Origin: an uncultured Lachnospiraceae bacterium
GTDB taxonomy: Bacteria > Bacillota > Clostridia > Lachnospirales > Lachnospiraceae
Length of the DNA: 45,204 nucleotides
Reading direction: 5' to 3'
NCBI GenBank assembly: GCA_934330725.1
Contig: CAKRGM010000019.1
Coordinates: forward strand, 1-45,204
Position numbers and translations under genes: made by a program. The notes under the pieces were generated by a model. The model was not told the DNA's origin. It did no database searches and was given only the letters and a program-made list of their open reading frames with translations. Positions 26,474 to 35,515 of this stretch are shown one piece after another. Every line of letters starts with the position of its first letter. Within the stretch, counting starts at the first letter, position 1.

Positions 26474-26517
26474 AGCAAAGGCGCTTACATGATTAGTAGG
26501 CTGCCTTTGCTTTTTTT
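26474..26517 (+). terminator. Leader terminator/attenuator before the aminotransferase
   Basis: AGCAAAGGC (26474-26482) pairs perfectly with GCCTTTGCT (26503-26511), followed by TTTTTTT. It lies between promoter and gene, so it should act as an attenuator. A 12-codon open frame (ATG 26458 to TAG 26496; MNKKFKQRRLHD) runs through its left arm but has no ribosome site I can see. Confidence 0.75.
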
Positions 26518-26635
26518 GTTTATTGGGATTGTGTCAGTGATGCAACCACAACCTGACATCAAATTCAAGTTCAAATTTTAAATTTTAATTTAATTTTTAT
26601 TAAACGAATAAAGCATCACAGAAATGAGGTATATT

Positions 26636-27853
26636 ATGAGATTAAAGGACACAGGATTAACAGCACAGGATATTAAGGACAAAGTAAATAAGTATATGAT
26701 TGAAACATATGAACGTTTTGATTTTCTTGCTGAGACAGCAAAGGATGAATATGTATATGATGAAAATGGTAATGAGTACCTTGATTTTTATGCAGGTATC
26801 GCAGTTAACTCAGCAGGTAACTGTAATGAAAAGGTTGTAGCAGCTGTTAAGGATCAGGTTGGCGATATAATGCAGACATTTAATTATCCTTATACAATTC
26901 CACAGGCTTTATTAGCTGAAAAGGTCTGTACAACAATCGGTATGGACAAGATATTCTTCCAGAACTCAGGTACAGAAGCAAATGAAGCTATGATTAAGAT
27001 GGCACGTAAGTATGGTATTGAAAAGTATGGTCCACATAAATATAACATTGTAACAGCCGCTAAGTCATTCCATGGTAGAACATTTGGTGCAATGAGTGCT
27101 ACAGGACAGCCTGACAATGCATGCCAGATTGGATTTGGTGATATGACACCTGGATTTACATATGCTGAATATAATAATTTACAGGCATTTAAGGATGCAT
27201 GTACAGAAAATACAATCGCTATCATGATTGAGCCGGTACAGGGCGAAGGCGGTGTTAATCCTGCAACTAAGGAATTTATGACAGGTCTTAGAGAATTCTG
27301 TGATGAAAAGGGAATGCTTCTTCTTTTAGATGAAGTTCAGACAGGATGGTGCAGAACTGGTGCAGTTATGTCATATATGAACTATGGTGTTAAGCCTGAT
27401 ATTGTTTCAATGGCTAAGGCACTTGGCGGTGGAATGCCAATTGGTGCCATCTGTGCAAGAGAAGATGTTTCAAAAGCATTTACAATGGGATCACATGGTA
27501 CAACATTTGGTGGACATCCTGTATGCTGTGCAGCAGCACTTGCAGAAGTAAACGAGCTTCTTGACAGAGATCTTGCAGGAAATGCTAAGAAGATGGGTGC
27601 TTACTTCAGTGAAAAGTTAAAGACTCTTCCACATGTTAAGGAAGTAAGAGGTCAGGGATTATTAGTAGGTGTTGAATTTGATGATACAATAAATGGTGTA
27701 GATGTTAAGCATGAATGCTTCCATAGGAAGTTATTGATTACAGCAATCGGTTCACATATTATTCGTATGATTCCACCACTTATAATAACAGAAGAAGATT
27801 GCGATAAAGCATTCGCAATTATTAAGGAATCTGTAGAATCACTATTAAAGTAA
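26636..27853 (+). CDS. Class III aminotransferase (acetylornithine/GABA type)
   Basis: A PLP enzyme moving the terminal amino group of an omega-amino acid to a keto acid. The fold-type I class III features are present: SGTEAN at 111-116, SFHGRT, D232 in LDEVQTG and the Schiff-base lysine K261 in SMAKALGGG. Its 405 residues are normal for ArgD/GabT. Closest in feel is ArgD/ornithine aminotransferase, but the context is a permease-alcohol dehydrogenase fusion and no other arginine gene. That context points to a catabolic role making a semialdehyde. ATG 26636 is chosen for GAGG six bases upstream. A kinase-like gene follows after 19 bases. Confidence 0.88.
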   Translation: MRLKDTGLTAQDIKDKVNKYMIETYERFDFLAETAKDEYVYDENGNEYLDFYAGIAVNSAGNCNEKVVAAVKDQVGDIMQTFNYPYTIPQALLAEKVCTTIGMDKIFFQNSGTEANEAMIKMARKYGIEKYGPHKYNIVTAAKSFHGRTFGAMSATGQPDNACQIGFGDMTPGFTYAEYNNLQAFKDACTENTIAIMIEPVQGEGGVNPATKEFMTGLREFCDEKGMLLLLDEVQTGWCRTGAVMSYMNYGVKPDIVSMAKALGGGMPIGAICAREDVSKAFTMGSHGTTFGGHPVCCAAALAEVNELLDRDLAGNAKKMGAYFSEKLKTLPHVKEVRGQGLLVGVEFDDTINGVDVKHECFHRKLLITAIGSHIIRMIPPLIITEEDCDKAFAIIKESVESLLK

Positions 27854-27872
27854 TTATCAAGGAGTGATGTTT

Positions 27873-28466
27873 ATGAAGCAATTCGTTGTTACTATTGGTT
27901 GTGAATATGGAAGTGGCGGACCTGAAATTGGTAAACTGATAGCCCAGTCACTTGGAATTGAATACTATGACCGTGATCTTGTAGACAAGGTTGTAGATAA
28001 GCTTGGTGTAGATAAGGAACTTGTACAGAGTGCAGATTTAGGAAATAATGTAAAATATGAATTTGATACAAAGTTAGGTCCAAGATATGCTAATCTGACA
28101 AATCGTGTAATTTATACACAGTTTGAAGTAATACAGAAATTAGCCCATAAATCATCTTGTGTAATAATCGCAAGATGCAGTAACTATGTTCTTAAGGATG
28201 ATGAAAACTGTCTGAATATATTTATTTACGCACCAGAGGATGTAAGGGTAAAGCACGTAATGGAAATGCAGAATGTTTCAAAAAAGAAGGCTGAAGAGCT
28301 CGTAAAATATAATGATGAAATGCTTCATTCACGTTATTTTTACATGACAGGAAAGGATCGAGGGGATCGTAGTCTTCGCGATATGATGATTGACAGCAGC
28401 GTGCTCGGTCTTGAAAAAACAGCAAAATATATTATGCAGCTGATTGATTTAAGATTCGAAGATTAA
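27873..28466 (+). CDS. Cytidylate kinase-like protein
   Basis: A 197-residue P-loop protein of the cytidylate kinase-like family (COG1102 type) widespread in Lachnospiraceae. The N-terminus VVTIGCEYGSGGPEIGK contains the nucleotide-binding loop (GCEYGSGGPEIGK). Later come IIARCSNYVL, APEDVRVKHVM and a YYLTGR-like segment (SRYFYMTGKDRGDR). True CMP kinases are about 220 residues with a different lid, so the substrate is uncertain. AAGGAG eight bases before ATG 27873 fixes the start. It forms an operon with the aminotransferase; the link between them is not obvious. Confidence 0.78.
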   Translation: MKQFVVTIGCEYGSGGPEIGKLIAQSLGIEYYDRDLVDKVVDKLGVDKELVQSADLGNNVKYEFDTKLGPRYANLTNRVIYTQFEVIQKLAHKSSCVIIARCSNYVLKDDENCLNIFIYAPEDVRVKHVMEMQNVSKKKAEELVKYNDEMLHSRYFYMTGKDRGDRSLRDMMIDSSVLGLEKTAKYIMQLIDLRFED

Positions 28467-28521
28467 AAAGTCGTGTGATTAATAGTTATACATATAGAGT
28501 TAGTTATTAGGTAGTTTTAGC

Positions 28522-28570
28522 AAAGGCGTTAAAATGAAACCTTATGGTTTTGTTTTTGCGCCTTTATTTT
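28522..28570 (+). terminator. Terminator/attenuator before the permease-dehydrogenase fusion
   Basis: A roughly 20-bp imperfect stem (28522-28541 with 28546-28565; outer AAAGGCG/CGCCTTT) is followed by ATTTTTA. Its left arm shares AGCAAAGGCG with the attenuator at 26474, suggesting related control of both units. Confidence 0.75.
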
Positions 28571-28659
28571 TATACAGAAGCTTTTCTGCTAACGAACAGA
28601 TAGATGTAGTGTTTGGCACAATACCACATTATCGGGAATGTGCAGAAATGGAGGTTATG

Positions 28660-31314
28660 ATGAGTAAAAAGAAATCAGAATTTGATAAAGTTTTCAGCGC
28701 CTGGGACATATTAGTTATTGCATTTGGTGCCATGATTGGATGGGGCTGGGTAGTATCTACAGGTGACTGGATTGAAAAGGGTGGCGTACTCGGAGCTGCC
28801 ATAGGATTTGCTCTTGGCGGTGTAATGATATTTTTTGTTGGTCTTACATATGCAGAGCTTACAGCTGCAATGCCACAATGTGGTGGTGAACATGTATTCA
28901 GTTACAAAGCAATGGGACCAATTGGTTCATTTATATGTACATGGGCAATTATTCTTGGTTATGTCAGTGTAGTATGCTTTGAAGCATGTGCATTGCCAAC
29001 AATTATTACATATATATATCCTAAATTCCTGAAAGGATATTTATATACTGTAGCAGGATTTGATATTTATGCGTCATGGCTTGCCGTGGCAATAGTTGTT
29101 GCCATACTTATTACATATATTAATATTCGTGGCGCAAAGACAGCAGCTATGCTTCAGACAGTGCTTACCGCAATTATTGGCGGGGTTGGTATTCTTCTTA
29201 TAGTTGCCTCTGCCATTACAGGTGATGCATCTAATTTTAGCGGACAGCTTTTTGTTGGTGATTCTGCCGGTGGCTCGTTAAAGGCTGTGCTTGGCGTTGC
29301 AATAGTTACACCTTTTTACTTTATAGGTTTCGATGTAATTCCACAGGCTGCCGAGGAAATAAATGTTCCTTTAAAGAAAATCGGAAAGATAATGATTCTT
29401 TCAATTATTCTTGCTGTAGCATTTTATGCATTAATTATTGTTGGCGTAGGTTATACAATGAACAGTGGTGATATAATTGCATCACAGAGTGGTTCAGGAC
29501 TTGTTACTGCTGATGCAATGGCTAAAGCATTTAACAGCAGTGTAATGGCAAAGGTTCTTATTGTTGGAGGTATGTGTGGTATTGCAACAAGCTGGAATTC
29601 ATTTCTTATCGGTGGAAGCCGTGCAATGTATTCAATGGCTGAATCTTATATGATTCCAAGATTTTTTACGAAACTCCATAAAAAGCACAAGACTCCTGTA
29701 AATGCTCTTTATCTGATTGGTGCATTATCAATTATTGCTCCATTATTTGGACGTAAGATGCTTGTATGGATTGTTGATGCAGGTAACTTCGGATGCTGCC
29801 TTGCTTACTGTATGGTTTCAATATCTTTCCTTATATTAAGAAAAACAAAACCTGATATGTCAAGACCATATAAAGTAAAACATTACAAAATAGTGGGCGC
29901 TCTTGCAGTTGTAATGTCAGGATTTATGGTTTTAATGTATATATTACCTTTCTCAGGAAGTGCACTTTTGCCACAGGAATGGATTATGGCCGGAGGCTGG
30001 GCTGTACTTGGGTTGATTTTCTTTATTGTCTGCAAGTTTAAATACAAGGAAAAGTTTGCATCTCATATCGATGTTGCAGTTGATGAAAATGATATAGAAG
30101 ACGAAATGGATGTTGAAACAGCTCTTCAGGCTGCAATGGATACAGTCAGTGAAGAGGTTGTTGCTGCAAAAGAAAATCCAGGTATGGACTTTTCATATTA
30201 TCTTCCTGTAAATATTGCATTTGGAAGTGGTAAGGTAAATGAAGTTGCAGAATATGCAAAACCATATGGAAAGAAGGCTGTTATAGTTACCGGACACAGC
30301 AGTGCAATAAAGTCAGGATTATATGATAAGGTTGCAACTAAGCTTTTGAAAGCAGGAATAAGTTCGGTTTTATATAACAGGGTATCACAAAATCCATTGA
30401 CTACAACTGCCATAGAAGGTGCTAAGTATGCAAAAGATAATAATTGTGATATGGTAATCGCAATTGGTGGGGGAAGTATTATGGACTGTGCCAAGGCCAT
30501 AGCATTCCTTGCAGTAAATGATGGTGATATAAATGATTATATATTTAATAAGAAGCAAAGCGATAAAGCACTTCCACTTATACTGATTCCAACTACATGT
30601 GGAACCGGTTCAGAAGGAAATGGATTTGCGGTTCTTACAAATCCTGAAACAGGAGATAAGAAGTCACTCAGATGTAATGCAATTGTCGCAAAGGTATCAA
30701 TTGTTGATCCTGAATGTATGATGACAATGCCGAAGAAAGTGCTGGCGTCTGTTGGATTTGATGCATTGTGTCATAATATTGAAGCATATACATCCAGAAT
30801 TTCACAGCCGTTTACAGATGCGCTGGCATTATATGCAATTTCACTTATTGCAGATAATCTTGTAAAGGTTTATAAAGGTACTGATGATAAAGAAGCATGG
30901 GAAAAGATAACTCTTGCAAGCACAATTGGCGGTATGGTAATAAATACTGCAGGAGTAACACTTGCACATGGCATGGAGCATCCTGCAAGTGGTCTTAAAG
31001 ACATAGTACATGGACGTGGACTTGCAGCTCTTGCACCGGTAGTTATAGAAGCATCACAAAAGGGTGCACATTTTAAGTTTGCAAAAATTGCAAGAATATT
31101 TGGTGGTGTAACAGCACAAGACTGTGCACCAAAGATCAGGACACTGCTTAGAGAGCTTGATCTTGAATGTACGCTTACAGACCTTGGAATTGAAGAAAAA
31201 GATATTCCATGGATGGCAGAAAACTGCATGAAGGTTTCTGCAGCAAGTATAGCAAACAATCCTCTGGTATTTAATAAGGATGAGATAGCAGAACTTTATA
31301 AGAAAGCAATGTAA
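28660..31314 (+). CDS. Fusion: APC amino-acid permease + iron alcohol dehydrogenase
   Basis: This 884-residue protein joins two normally separate proteins. Residues 1-465 are an APC-superfamily permease: about 12 membrane segments, beginning SAWDILVIAFGAMIGWGWV, with an AEEINVPLKKIG loop. An acidic, probably cytoplasmic linker (about 470-508) follows. Residues 509-884 form a complete group III alcohol dehydrogenase with GGGS at 603-606 and metal ligands D701, H705, H770 and H784 at FucO spacing. Both halves look intact. ATG 28660 has GGAGG five bases upstream; the frame is open further, but that part lies in a terminator. With the aminotransferase upstream this suggests uptake of an omega-amino acid, deamination to a semialdehyde and reduction to a hydroxy acid. 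The GABA to 4-hydroxybutyrate route is one option. Confidence 0.9.
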   Translation: MSKKKSEFDKVFSAWDILVIAFGAMIGWGWVVSTGDWIEKGGVLGAAIGFALGGVMIFFVGLTYAELTAAMPQCGGEHVFSYKAMGPIGSFICTWAIILGYVSVVCFEACALPTIITYIYPKFLKGYLYTVAGFDIYASWLAVAIVVAILITYINIRGAKTAAMLQTVLTAIIGGVGILLIVASAITGDASNFSGQLFVGDSAGGSLKAVLGVAIVTPFYFIGFDVIPQAAEEINVPLKKIGKIMILSIILAVAFYALIIVGVGYTMNSGDIIASQSGSGLVTADAMAKAFNSSVMAKVLIVGGMCGIATSWNSFLIGGSRAMYSMAESYMIPRFFTKLHKKHKTPVNALYLIGALSIIAPLFGRKMLVWIVDAGNFGCCLAYCMVSISFLILRKTKPDMSRPYKVKHYKIVGALAVVMSGFMVLMYILPFSGSALLPQEWIMAGGWAVLGLIFFIVCKFKYKEKFASHIDVAVDENDIEDEMDVETALQAAMDTVSEEVVAAKENPGMDFSYYLPVNIAFGSGKVNEVAEYAKPYGKKAVIVTGHSSAIKSGLYDKVATKLLKAGISSVLYNRVSQNPLTTTAIEGAKYAKDNNCDMVIAIGGGSIMDCAKAIAFLAVNDGDINDYIFNKKQSDKALPLILIPTTCGTGSEGNGFAVLTNPETGDKKSLRCNAIVAKVSIVDPECMMTMPKKVLASVGFDALCHNIEAYTSRISQPFTDALALYAISLIADNLVKVYKGTDDKEAWEKITLASTIGGMVINTAGVTLAHGMEHPASGLKDIVHGRGLAALAPVVIEASQKGAHFKFAKIARIFGGVTAQDCAPKIRTLLRELDLECTLTDLGIEEKDIPWMAENCMKVSAASIANNPLVFNKDEIAELYKKAM

Positions 31315-31338
31315 ACAATATAAGATTTTGTTAATAAA

Positions 31339-31410
31339 AACAGGGCATAAGTTATCGTTTGTGAATTTATTTACACTAATATGATAATTAATGCCCTGTT
31401 ATTATTTTTT
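31339..31410 (+). terminator. Terminator after the permease-dehydrogenase fusion
   Basis: AACAGGGCAT (31339-31348) and ATGCCCTGTT (31391-31400) form the stem, continued inward by imperfect pairing (AGTTATC/GATAATT), with ATTATTTTTT after it. Confidence 0.85.
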
Positions 31411-31607
31411 CGGTTATTATTTTTTAAAGAAAAAGAGTTGTTGTTTATTTATAAAAACGTTATAATTAATAAAGAGATGTAAGAAATTATTCACTGCTAA
31501 AAATCTTGATTTTACATGGGTACAATTAATAATATTGTCATATAAAGATTTTTATCCGGGCAGCATTATTAATAACGGAGGAAAATAAAAATTGAGGGGA
31601 ATACTTT

Positions 31608-32735
31608 ATGAAGGAGAAAAATATAGATTACTTTAAGGCAGACAAAAAAAGTATAGAATATAAAATTAACGTATATACACTGAATAGTTTCTGGATTGTA
31701 TTTTTTACACTTATAGTAATTTTGGTTTTAAATGCTTTAAATATATTTATTGTTAATAAGGAACTGATGACACGTGGATGTTTGTGTTCTTTTATTATTG
31801 CTGTGTTTACACTTATTATGGGCAAGTTTATGGATTTGCATAAATCATATGTAAAATATGTATTGTTGTTTAATATAATACTGGCGATTACGGTGCTTGG
31901 AGTAATGATAACGTATCATACTGTATTACTAAGCGTCATGCCATTAGTACTTGCGATACAGTATGCAGATAATAAGGTTACACTCTATACGTATCTGTTA
32001 ACAATACTAAGTGTTTCTACAATAGTAATGGGAGGATATTTCTTTGGACTATGCGATGCAAATATGCTGGCGCTTACAACAGAACCGGCAGCATATTACA
32101 TGGATAAAGCTACTAATACCCTGACATTCGAATTGAAAAACACTAATCCGTGGTATACGTTGCCAATGTATTATATTTTGCCTAGATGTATGATTCTGTT
32201 TGCAATATTACCGATTATTAAAAGCATTTCCAGGAATATTGTAGCTTATACAGAAAATGCAGTTAAAATGAGACTGCTTAGTGAAACAGACAGCATGACA
32301 GGTTTGTATAATAAAAATAAATATCTGCAGATGGTAAAAGATACGTATCCGTCTATTGAAAAGGTAGGCGTTATGTTTTTTGATGTAAATAATCTTAAGC
32401 TGGTTAATGATACACTTGGACATGAAAAAGGCGATATGGTAATTACATATGCCGCAAATCTTATTTCAAGGCTTCAGAAAGAAAACAGAAAAGCGTACAG
32501 GCTTGGAGGCGACGAGTTTGCGTTGATTATTGAAAACCCTGCGCCGGATGAGGAAGAACAGATACGTAAGCTGTGGGATGAATTCATGATGGCTAAACTT
32601 GTAGTATCAAAGTATCAGGTCATGATTGCAGTAGGATATGCGGAAGGACCGGGAAATAATATTGATGAGATTATCAGAAAATCGGACAAGAATATGTATC
32701 TCAATAAAGAAAAATTAAAAGATTTAGTAAAATAA
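31608..32735 (+). CDS. Membrane diguanylate cyclase (GGDEF)
   Basis: It makes cyclic di-GMP from GTP. Six or so N-terminal membrane segments (about 25-205) precede a GGDEF domain (about 215-372) with an intact active-site GGDEF at 300-304 and the Mg-binding D259 in FFDVNNLK. No RxxD inhibitory site is seen five residues before GGDEF, so product inhibition through the I-site is unlikely. At 375 residues it is compact. It heads a likely operon with an EamA transporter (44 bases later) and an acyl-ACP thioesterase. No cyclic di-GMP phosphodiesterase is in the window. Confidence 0.92.
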   Translation: MKEKNIDYFKADKKSIEYKINVYTLNSFWIVFFTLIVILVLNALNIFIVNKELMTRGCLCSFIIAVFTLIMGKFMDLHKSYVKYVLLFNIILAITVLGVMITYHTVLLSVMPLVLAIQYADNKVTLYTYLLTILSVSTIVMGGYFFGLCDANMLALTTEPAAYYMDKATNTLTFELKNTNPWYTLPMYYILPRCMILFAILPIIKSISRNIVAYTENAVKMRLLSETDSMTGLYNKNKYLQMVKDTYPSIEKVGVMFFDVNNLKLVNDTLGHEKGDMVITYAANLISRLQKENRKAYRLGGDEFALIIENPAPDEEEQIRKLWDEFMMAKLVVSKYQVMIAVGYAEGPGNNIDEIIRKSDKNMYLNKEKLKDLVK

Positions 32736-32779
32736 TAAACCAAATAAACAACATTATATTTAACTGGAGGAATGCAGCA

Positions 32780-33718
32780 ATGAATCAGCAGACAGATACG
32801 CAAAAGGATATGGAAGATATTAAATTAACTTCGGTAAAGAGTGGGCAGGACAATAAAACATCTTCTATAACAAAGGGTATTTTATGCATAATATCAGCTG
32901 CATTTTTCTTTGCATTAATGGGGGCATTTATAAGGCTTTCCGGTGATATTCCGTCGATGCAGAAGAGCTTTTTCAGGAATTTTATAGCGTTTATAATAGT
33001 AATTGTGACGATTACAAAGAATAAAGAAAAGCTCGAAATAAAAAAGGGTGATATGAAATATCTTATCATGAGATCTGTATTTGGAACAGTAGGAATCATA
33101 TGTAATTTTTATGCGGTAGACCATCTTGTATTATCAGATGCATCCATGCTTAATAAATTATCCCCTTTCTTTGTTATTATATTTTCATTTATTATTCTTA
33201 AAGAAAGATTCAATATAATACAGGGAATGGCAGTAGTTGTTGCATTTATTGGGGCATTGTTTATTATTAAGCCTACAGGAAATATGGATCATATTCCGGC
33301 ACTTATAGGAGCGCTGGGAGGAGTTGGCGCAGGTGCGGCATATTCAATGGTACGTGTAATGGGTAAAAGAAAAGTGAACGGAAATCTGATAATTATGTTC
33401 TTCTCAGCATTTTCATGTCTGGTATGTCTTCCGTTTATGATAATTAATTTTAAACCAATGACAGTATATCAGTTTATAATGCTGATAATGACAGGTGTAG
33501 CAGCGGCCGGTGGACAGTTCTCAGTTACAAGGGCATATTTTTATGCACCGGCTAAAGAGATATCAGTATATGATTATTCTCAGATAATATTTTCAGCAAT
33601 GCTGGGCTTTATCCTTTTTGGACAGATACCGGATGTATCTAGTGTCGCTGGTTATTTAATTATATTTGCTGTTGCCTTGTTTATGTTTTTCTATAATAAG
33701 AAGAAGGCAGAAGAGTAG
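32780..33718 (+). CDS. EamA-family (DMT) membrane transporter
   Basis: A 312-residue protein with about ten membrane segments after a 35-residue polar start. The two-fold EamA repeat is visible (ALMGAFIRLSGDIPSMQKSFFRNF, and later ITRAYFYAPAKEISVYDYSQIIFSAMLGFILFGQIPD). EamA proteins export or import metabolites; the substrate cannot be read. GGAGG lies nine bases before ATG. It is in the middle of the diguanylate cyclase-thioesterase operon. Confidence 0.88.
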   Translation: MNQQTDTQKDMEDIKLTSVKSGQDNKTSSITKGILCIISAAFFFALMGAFIRLSGDIPSMQKSFFRNFIAFIIVIVTITKNKEKLEIKKGDMKYLIMRSVFGTVGIICNFYAVDHLVLSDASMLNKLSPFFVIIFSFIILKERFNIIQGMAVVVAFIGALFIIKPTGNMDHIPALIGALGGVGAGAAYSMVRVMGKRKVNGNLIIMFFSAFSCLVCLPFMIINFKPMTVYQFIMLIMTGVAAAGGQFSVTRAYFYAPAKEISVYDYSQIIFSAMLGFILFGQIPDVSSVAGYLIIFAVALFMFFYNKKKAEE

Positions 33719-33744
33719 AATGCGGAAATGGAGATTGAATTAAA

Positions 33745-34542
33745 GTGAAATATTCTGAAAATTATATAATTGGTATGGAAGATACAGGTAGAAATAATTT
33801 TGCAACAAACAAGTCATTAATTACAATTATGGAAGAGATAGCAGGGCTGCATTCGGCATCGGTAGGGTTTGGAGTACTTGATATCGACAGGATAGGAATG
33901 GGATGGGTACTTCTTGACTGGAAGATGAAGGTGATAAAAAGACCGAAGTATTCAGATGTTGTAAAAGCCGTAACCTGGTCACGTGGAACTGACAGACTCA
34001 GAGCATTTAGAGATTTCAGGCTTGAAGATCAGAAGGGAAATGTTTATGCAGTGGGAACGTCTACATGGGTGCTGATTGACATTAATAAGAGACGTCCGTT
34101 AAAGATTGAATATAATGTGATATCTGCTTATAAGTGTGAAGATGAAAATGTATTTCCAGAAAAATTAAAGAATATAAAGCTTCCGGATGTATTTAAGAAT
34201 TGCAGTGCAGGTGGATTATGCAGGGAAAATGAAGATGCTTTGTCAGAAGCTGAAGAAAAAATAAAATTAAAATGTGCAAAATTCAAAGTTACAAGGCGAG
34301 ATATAGATATAAACAATCATATGCATAATATCAGCTATATAGATGCGGCAAATGAAATTCTTCCGGATAATGTATATGATAATGAAGAGTACAACTGCCT
34401 TAGAGTTACATATAAAAAGGAGGCCAGATATGGCCAGGAAATTGAATGCGTTTACGCGCAGGAAAATGACTGTCATTATGTATGTATGCAGAGTGAATCA
34501 GGAATTCATGCAATACTGGAATTAGGAAAAGATATATATTGA
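33745..34542 (+). CDS. Acyl-ACP thioesterase
   Basis: It releases fatty acids from acyl carrier protein. A double hot-dog layout is seen: the N-terminal half has RIGMGWVLLDWKMKVIKRP and VVKAVTWSRGTDRLRAFRDF, and the C-terminal half has RRDIDINNHMHNISYIDAANEIL. N and H in the NNHMHN segment match the catalytic Asn/His of FatA/FatB-like enzymes. 265 residues is usual for bacterial members. The start is GTG 33745 with GGAG about twelve bases upstream; the spacing is long, so ATG at codon 11 cannot be ruled out. It follows the EamA gene by 26 bases and ends 25 bases before the convergent MerR gene. Confidence 0.88.
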   Translation: MKYSENYIIGMEDTGRNNFATNKSLITIMEEIAGLHSASVGFGVLDIDRIGMGWVLLDWKMKVIKRPKYSDVVKAVTWSRGTDRLRAFRDFRLEDQKGNVYAVGTSTWVLIDINKRRPLKIEYNVISAYKCEDENVFPEKLKNIKLPDVFKNCSAGGLCRENEDALSEAEEKIKLKCAKFKVTRRDIDINNHMHNISYIDAANEILPDNVYDNEEYNCLRVTYKKEARYGQEIECVYAQENDCHYVCMQSESGIHAILELGKDIY

Positions 34543-34567
34543 GTGCGTCATTTTTAGTTTTAACAAT

Positions 34568-35332
34568 TTAAATAATCAGAACTACATTAGTAATAAATTT
34601 GTTCTTATCTTTATGCTGGGGAGGGCCTTCAAGGTATATGTTACGGAAACGGCCGGAATGAAGTATATCATGTTCCCCGGCATATTTTAATAATATTTCG
34701 TTAGCACTTCGAATGGTTTCATATGGACCGTGATAGTGGAAACAAAGGCCATGACAAGATGGTAGATTTATTATATGTTCACCATTGCATGAGTCCTTTA
34801 CTGCAGCACAAAATGTAACTTCGAGTGGATTGTCCAATGAATATTCAGTGCAGTATTGCTGTTTTGACATATCCGTCCCATATTCAGAAAGTGCTTTTAA
34901 CGCTGTATCCCGTAGAAATGCAGTCTTTTCAGAGATGCTATCTGATGATAATTTACGTGCATAAACAGTCTGTGCAGGAAGAAATATTTCTGTAACTTCA
35001 TGTGGACTGAGATTAACACGTTCATACAGACTTTTAATGCTGCTGTCAAGTTTATCGCGAAGAGCTTCTAAACGCCGGATCAGCGATAACATATCTACAG
35101 TACCGGTAAAATATTCTTTGATTTCATTAAGGGATAATCCATAATTCTGGAAAAGGCGGATTATTCTTATCTGTGTCATGGTATCGAGAGTATAAAATCT
35201 GTTACCATTCGGACCGTTTTTTATGTCAGGTTTAATAAGACCACATTCTTCATAATTCAGAACAATTCTTCTGGTTATACCAAGAGTTTTACATACTTCT
35301 CCAATAGAAAATAAATGTGTTAATTCGTTCAT
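34568..35332 (-). CDS. MerR-family regulator with GyrI-like effector domain
   Basis: A 254-residue one-component regulator. The MerR DNA-binding domain (about 8-76) begins LFSIGEVCKTLGITRRIVLNYEECGLIKPD. A dimerisation helix (about 80-110) and a GyrI/BmrR-like small-molecule-binding domain (about 118-254, ending YLEGPPQHKDKNKFITNVVLII) follow. The start is the second ATG (35332), since the first (35344) overlaps the GGAATGGAG ribosome site. It is divergent from the surface-protein gene, and a MerR-type promoter with 19-bp spacer lies between them (35418-35448), so it very likely controls that gene. Confidence 0.88.
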   Translation of the reverse strand: MNELTHLFSIGEVCKTLGITRRIVLNYEECGLIKPDIKNGPNGNRFYTLDTMTQIRIIRLFQNYGLSLNEIKEYFTGTVDMLSLIRRLEALRDKLDSSIKSLYERVNLSPHEVTEIFLPAQTVYARKLSSDSISEKTAFLRDTALKALSEYGTDMSKQQYCTEYSLDNPLEVTFCAAVKDSCNGEHIINLPSCHGLCFHYHGPYETIRSANEILLKYAGEHDILHSGRFRNIYLEGPPQHKDKNKFITNVVLII

Positions 35333-35410
35333 ACTAATCTCCATTCCGAAGGTTATTTCTCATTTGCAATCAGGAAATGTTTGTTTTACTCAGAAACAAA
35401 CAACCATGTG
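35333..35410 (-). promoter_or_regulatory. Structured leader element, shortened copy D
   Basis: On the minus strand a 9-bp hairpin TGTTTGTTT/AAACAAACA aligns with the first hairpin of copies A and B, and the 3' end GGAATGGAGATTAGTATGAA is identical to copy C. The nested stem is missing and I see no loop complement before the ribosome site, so this is a degenerate or shortened member. Confidence 0.4.
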
Positions 35411-35417
35411 AAAATAC

Positions 35418-35448
35418 TTGCATCGTACATCAATGTACGGTGTAAAAT
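35418..35448 (+). promoter_or_regulatory. MerR-type promoter of the surface-protein gene
   Basis: TTGCAT (35418-35423) and TAAAAT (35443-35448) are 19 bp apart, and the spacer holds the dyad CGTACAT-CA-ATGTACG (35424-35439). MerR-family activators act on over-long spacers with the operator inside. The divergent MerR gene is the obvious regulator. A second dyad AAGGTGTACCTT lies at 35477-35488. Confidence 0.75.
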
Positions 35449-35515
35449 AATTATAAAATAAAAAAGAAATAATCTCAAGGTGTACCTTAAAAGTGGTGCA
35501 GGAATGGGGGGAATT

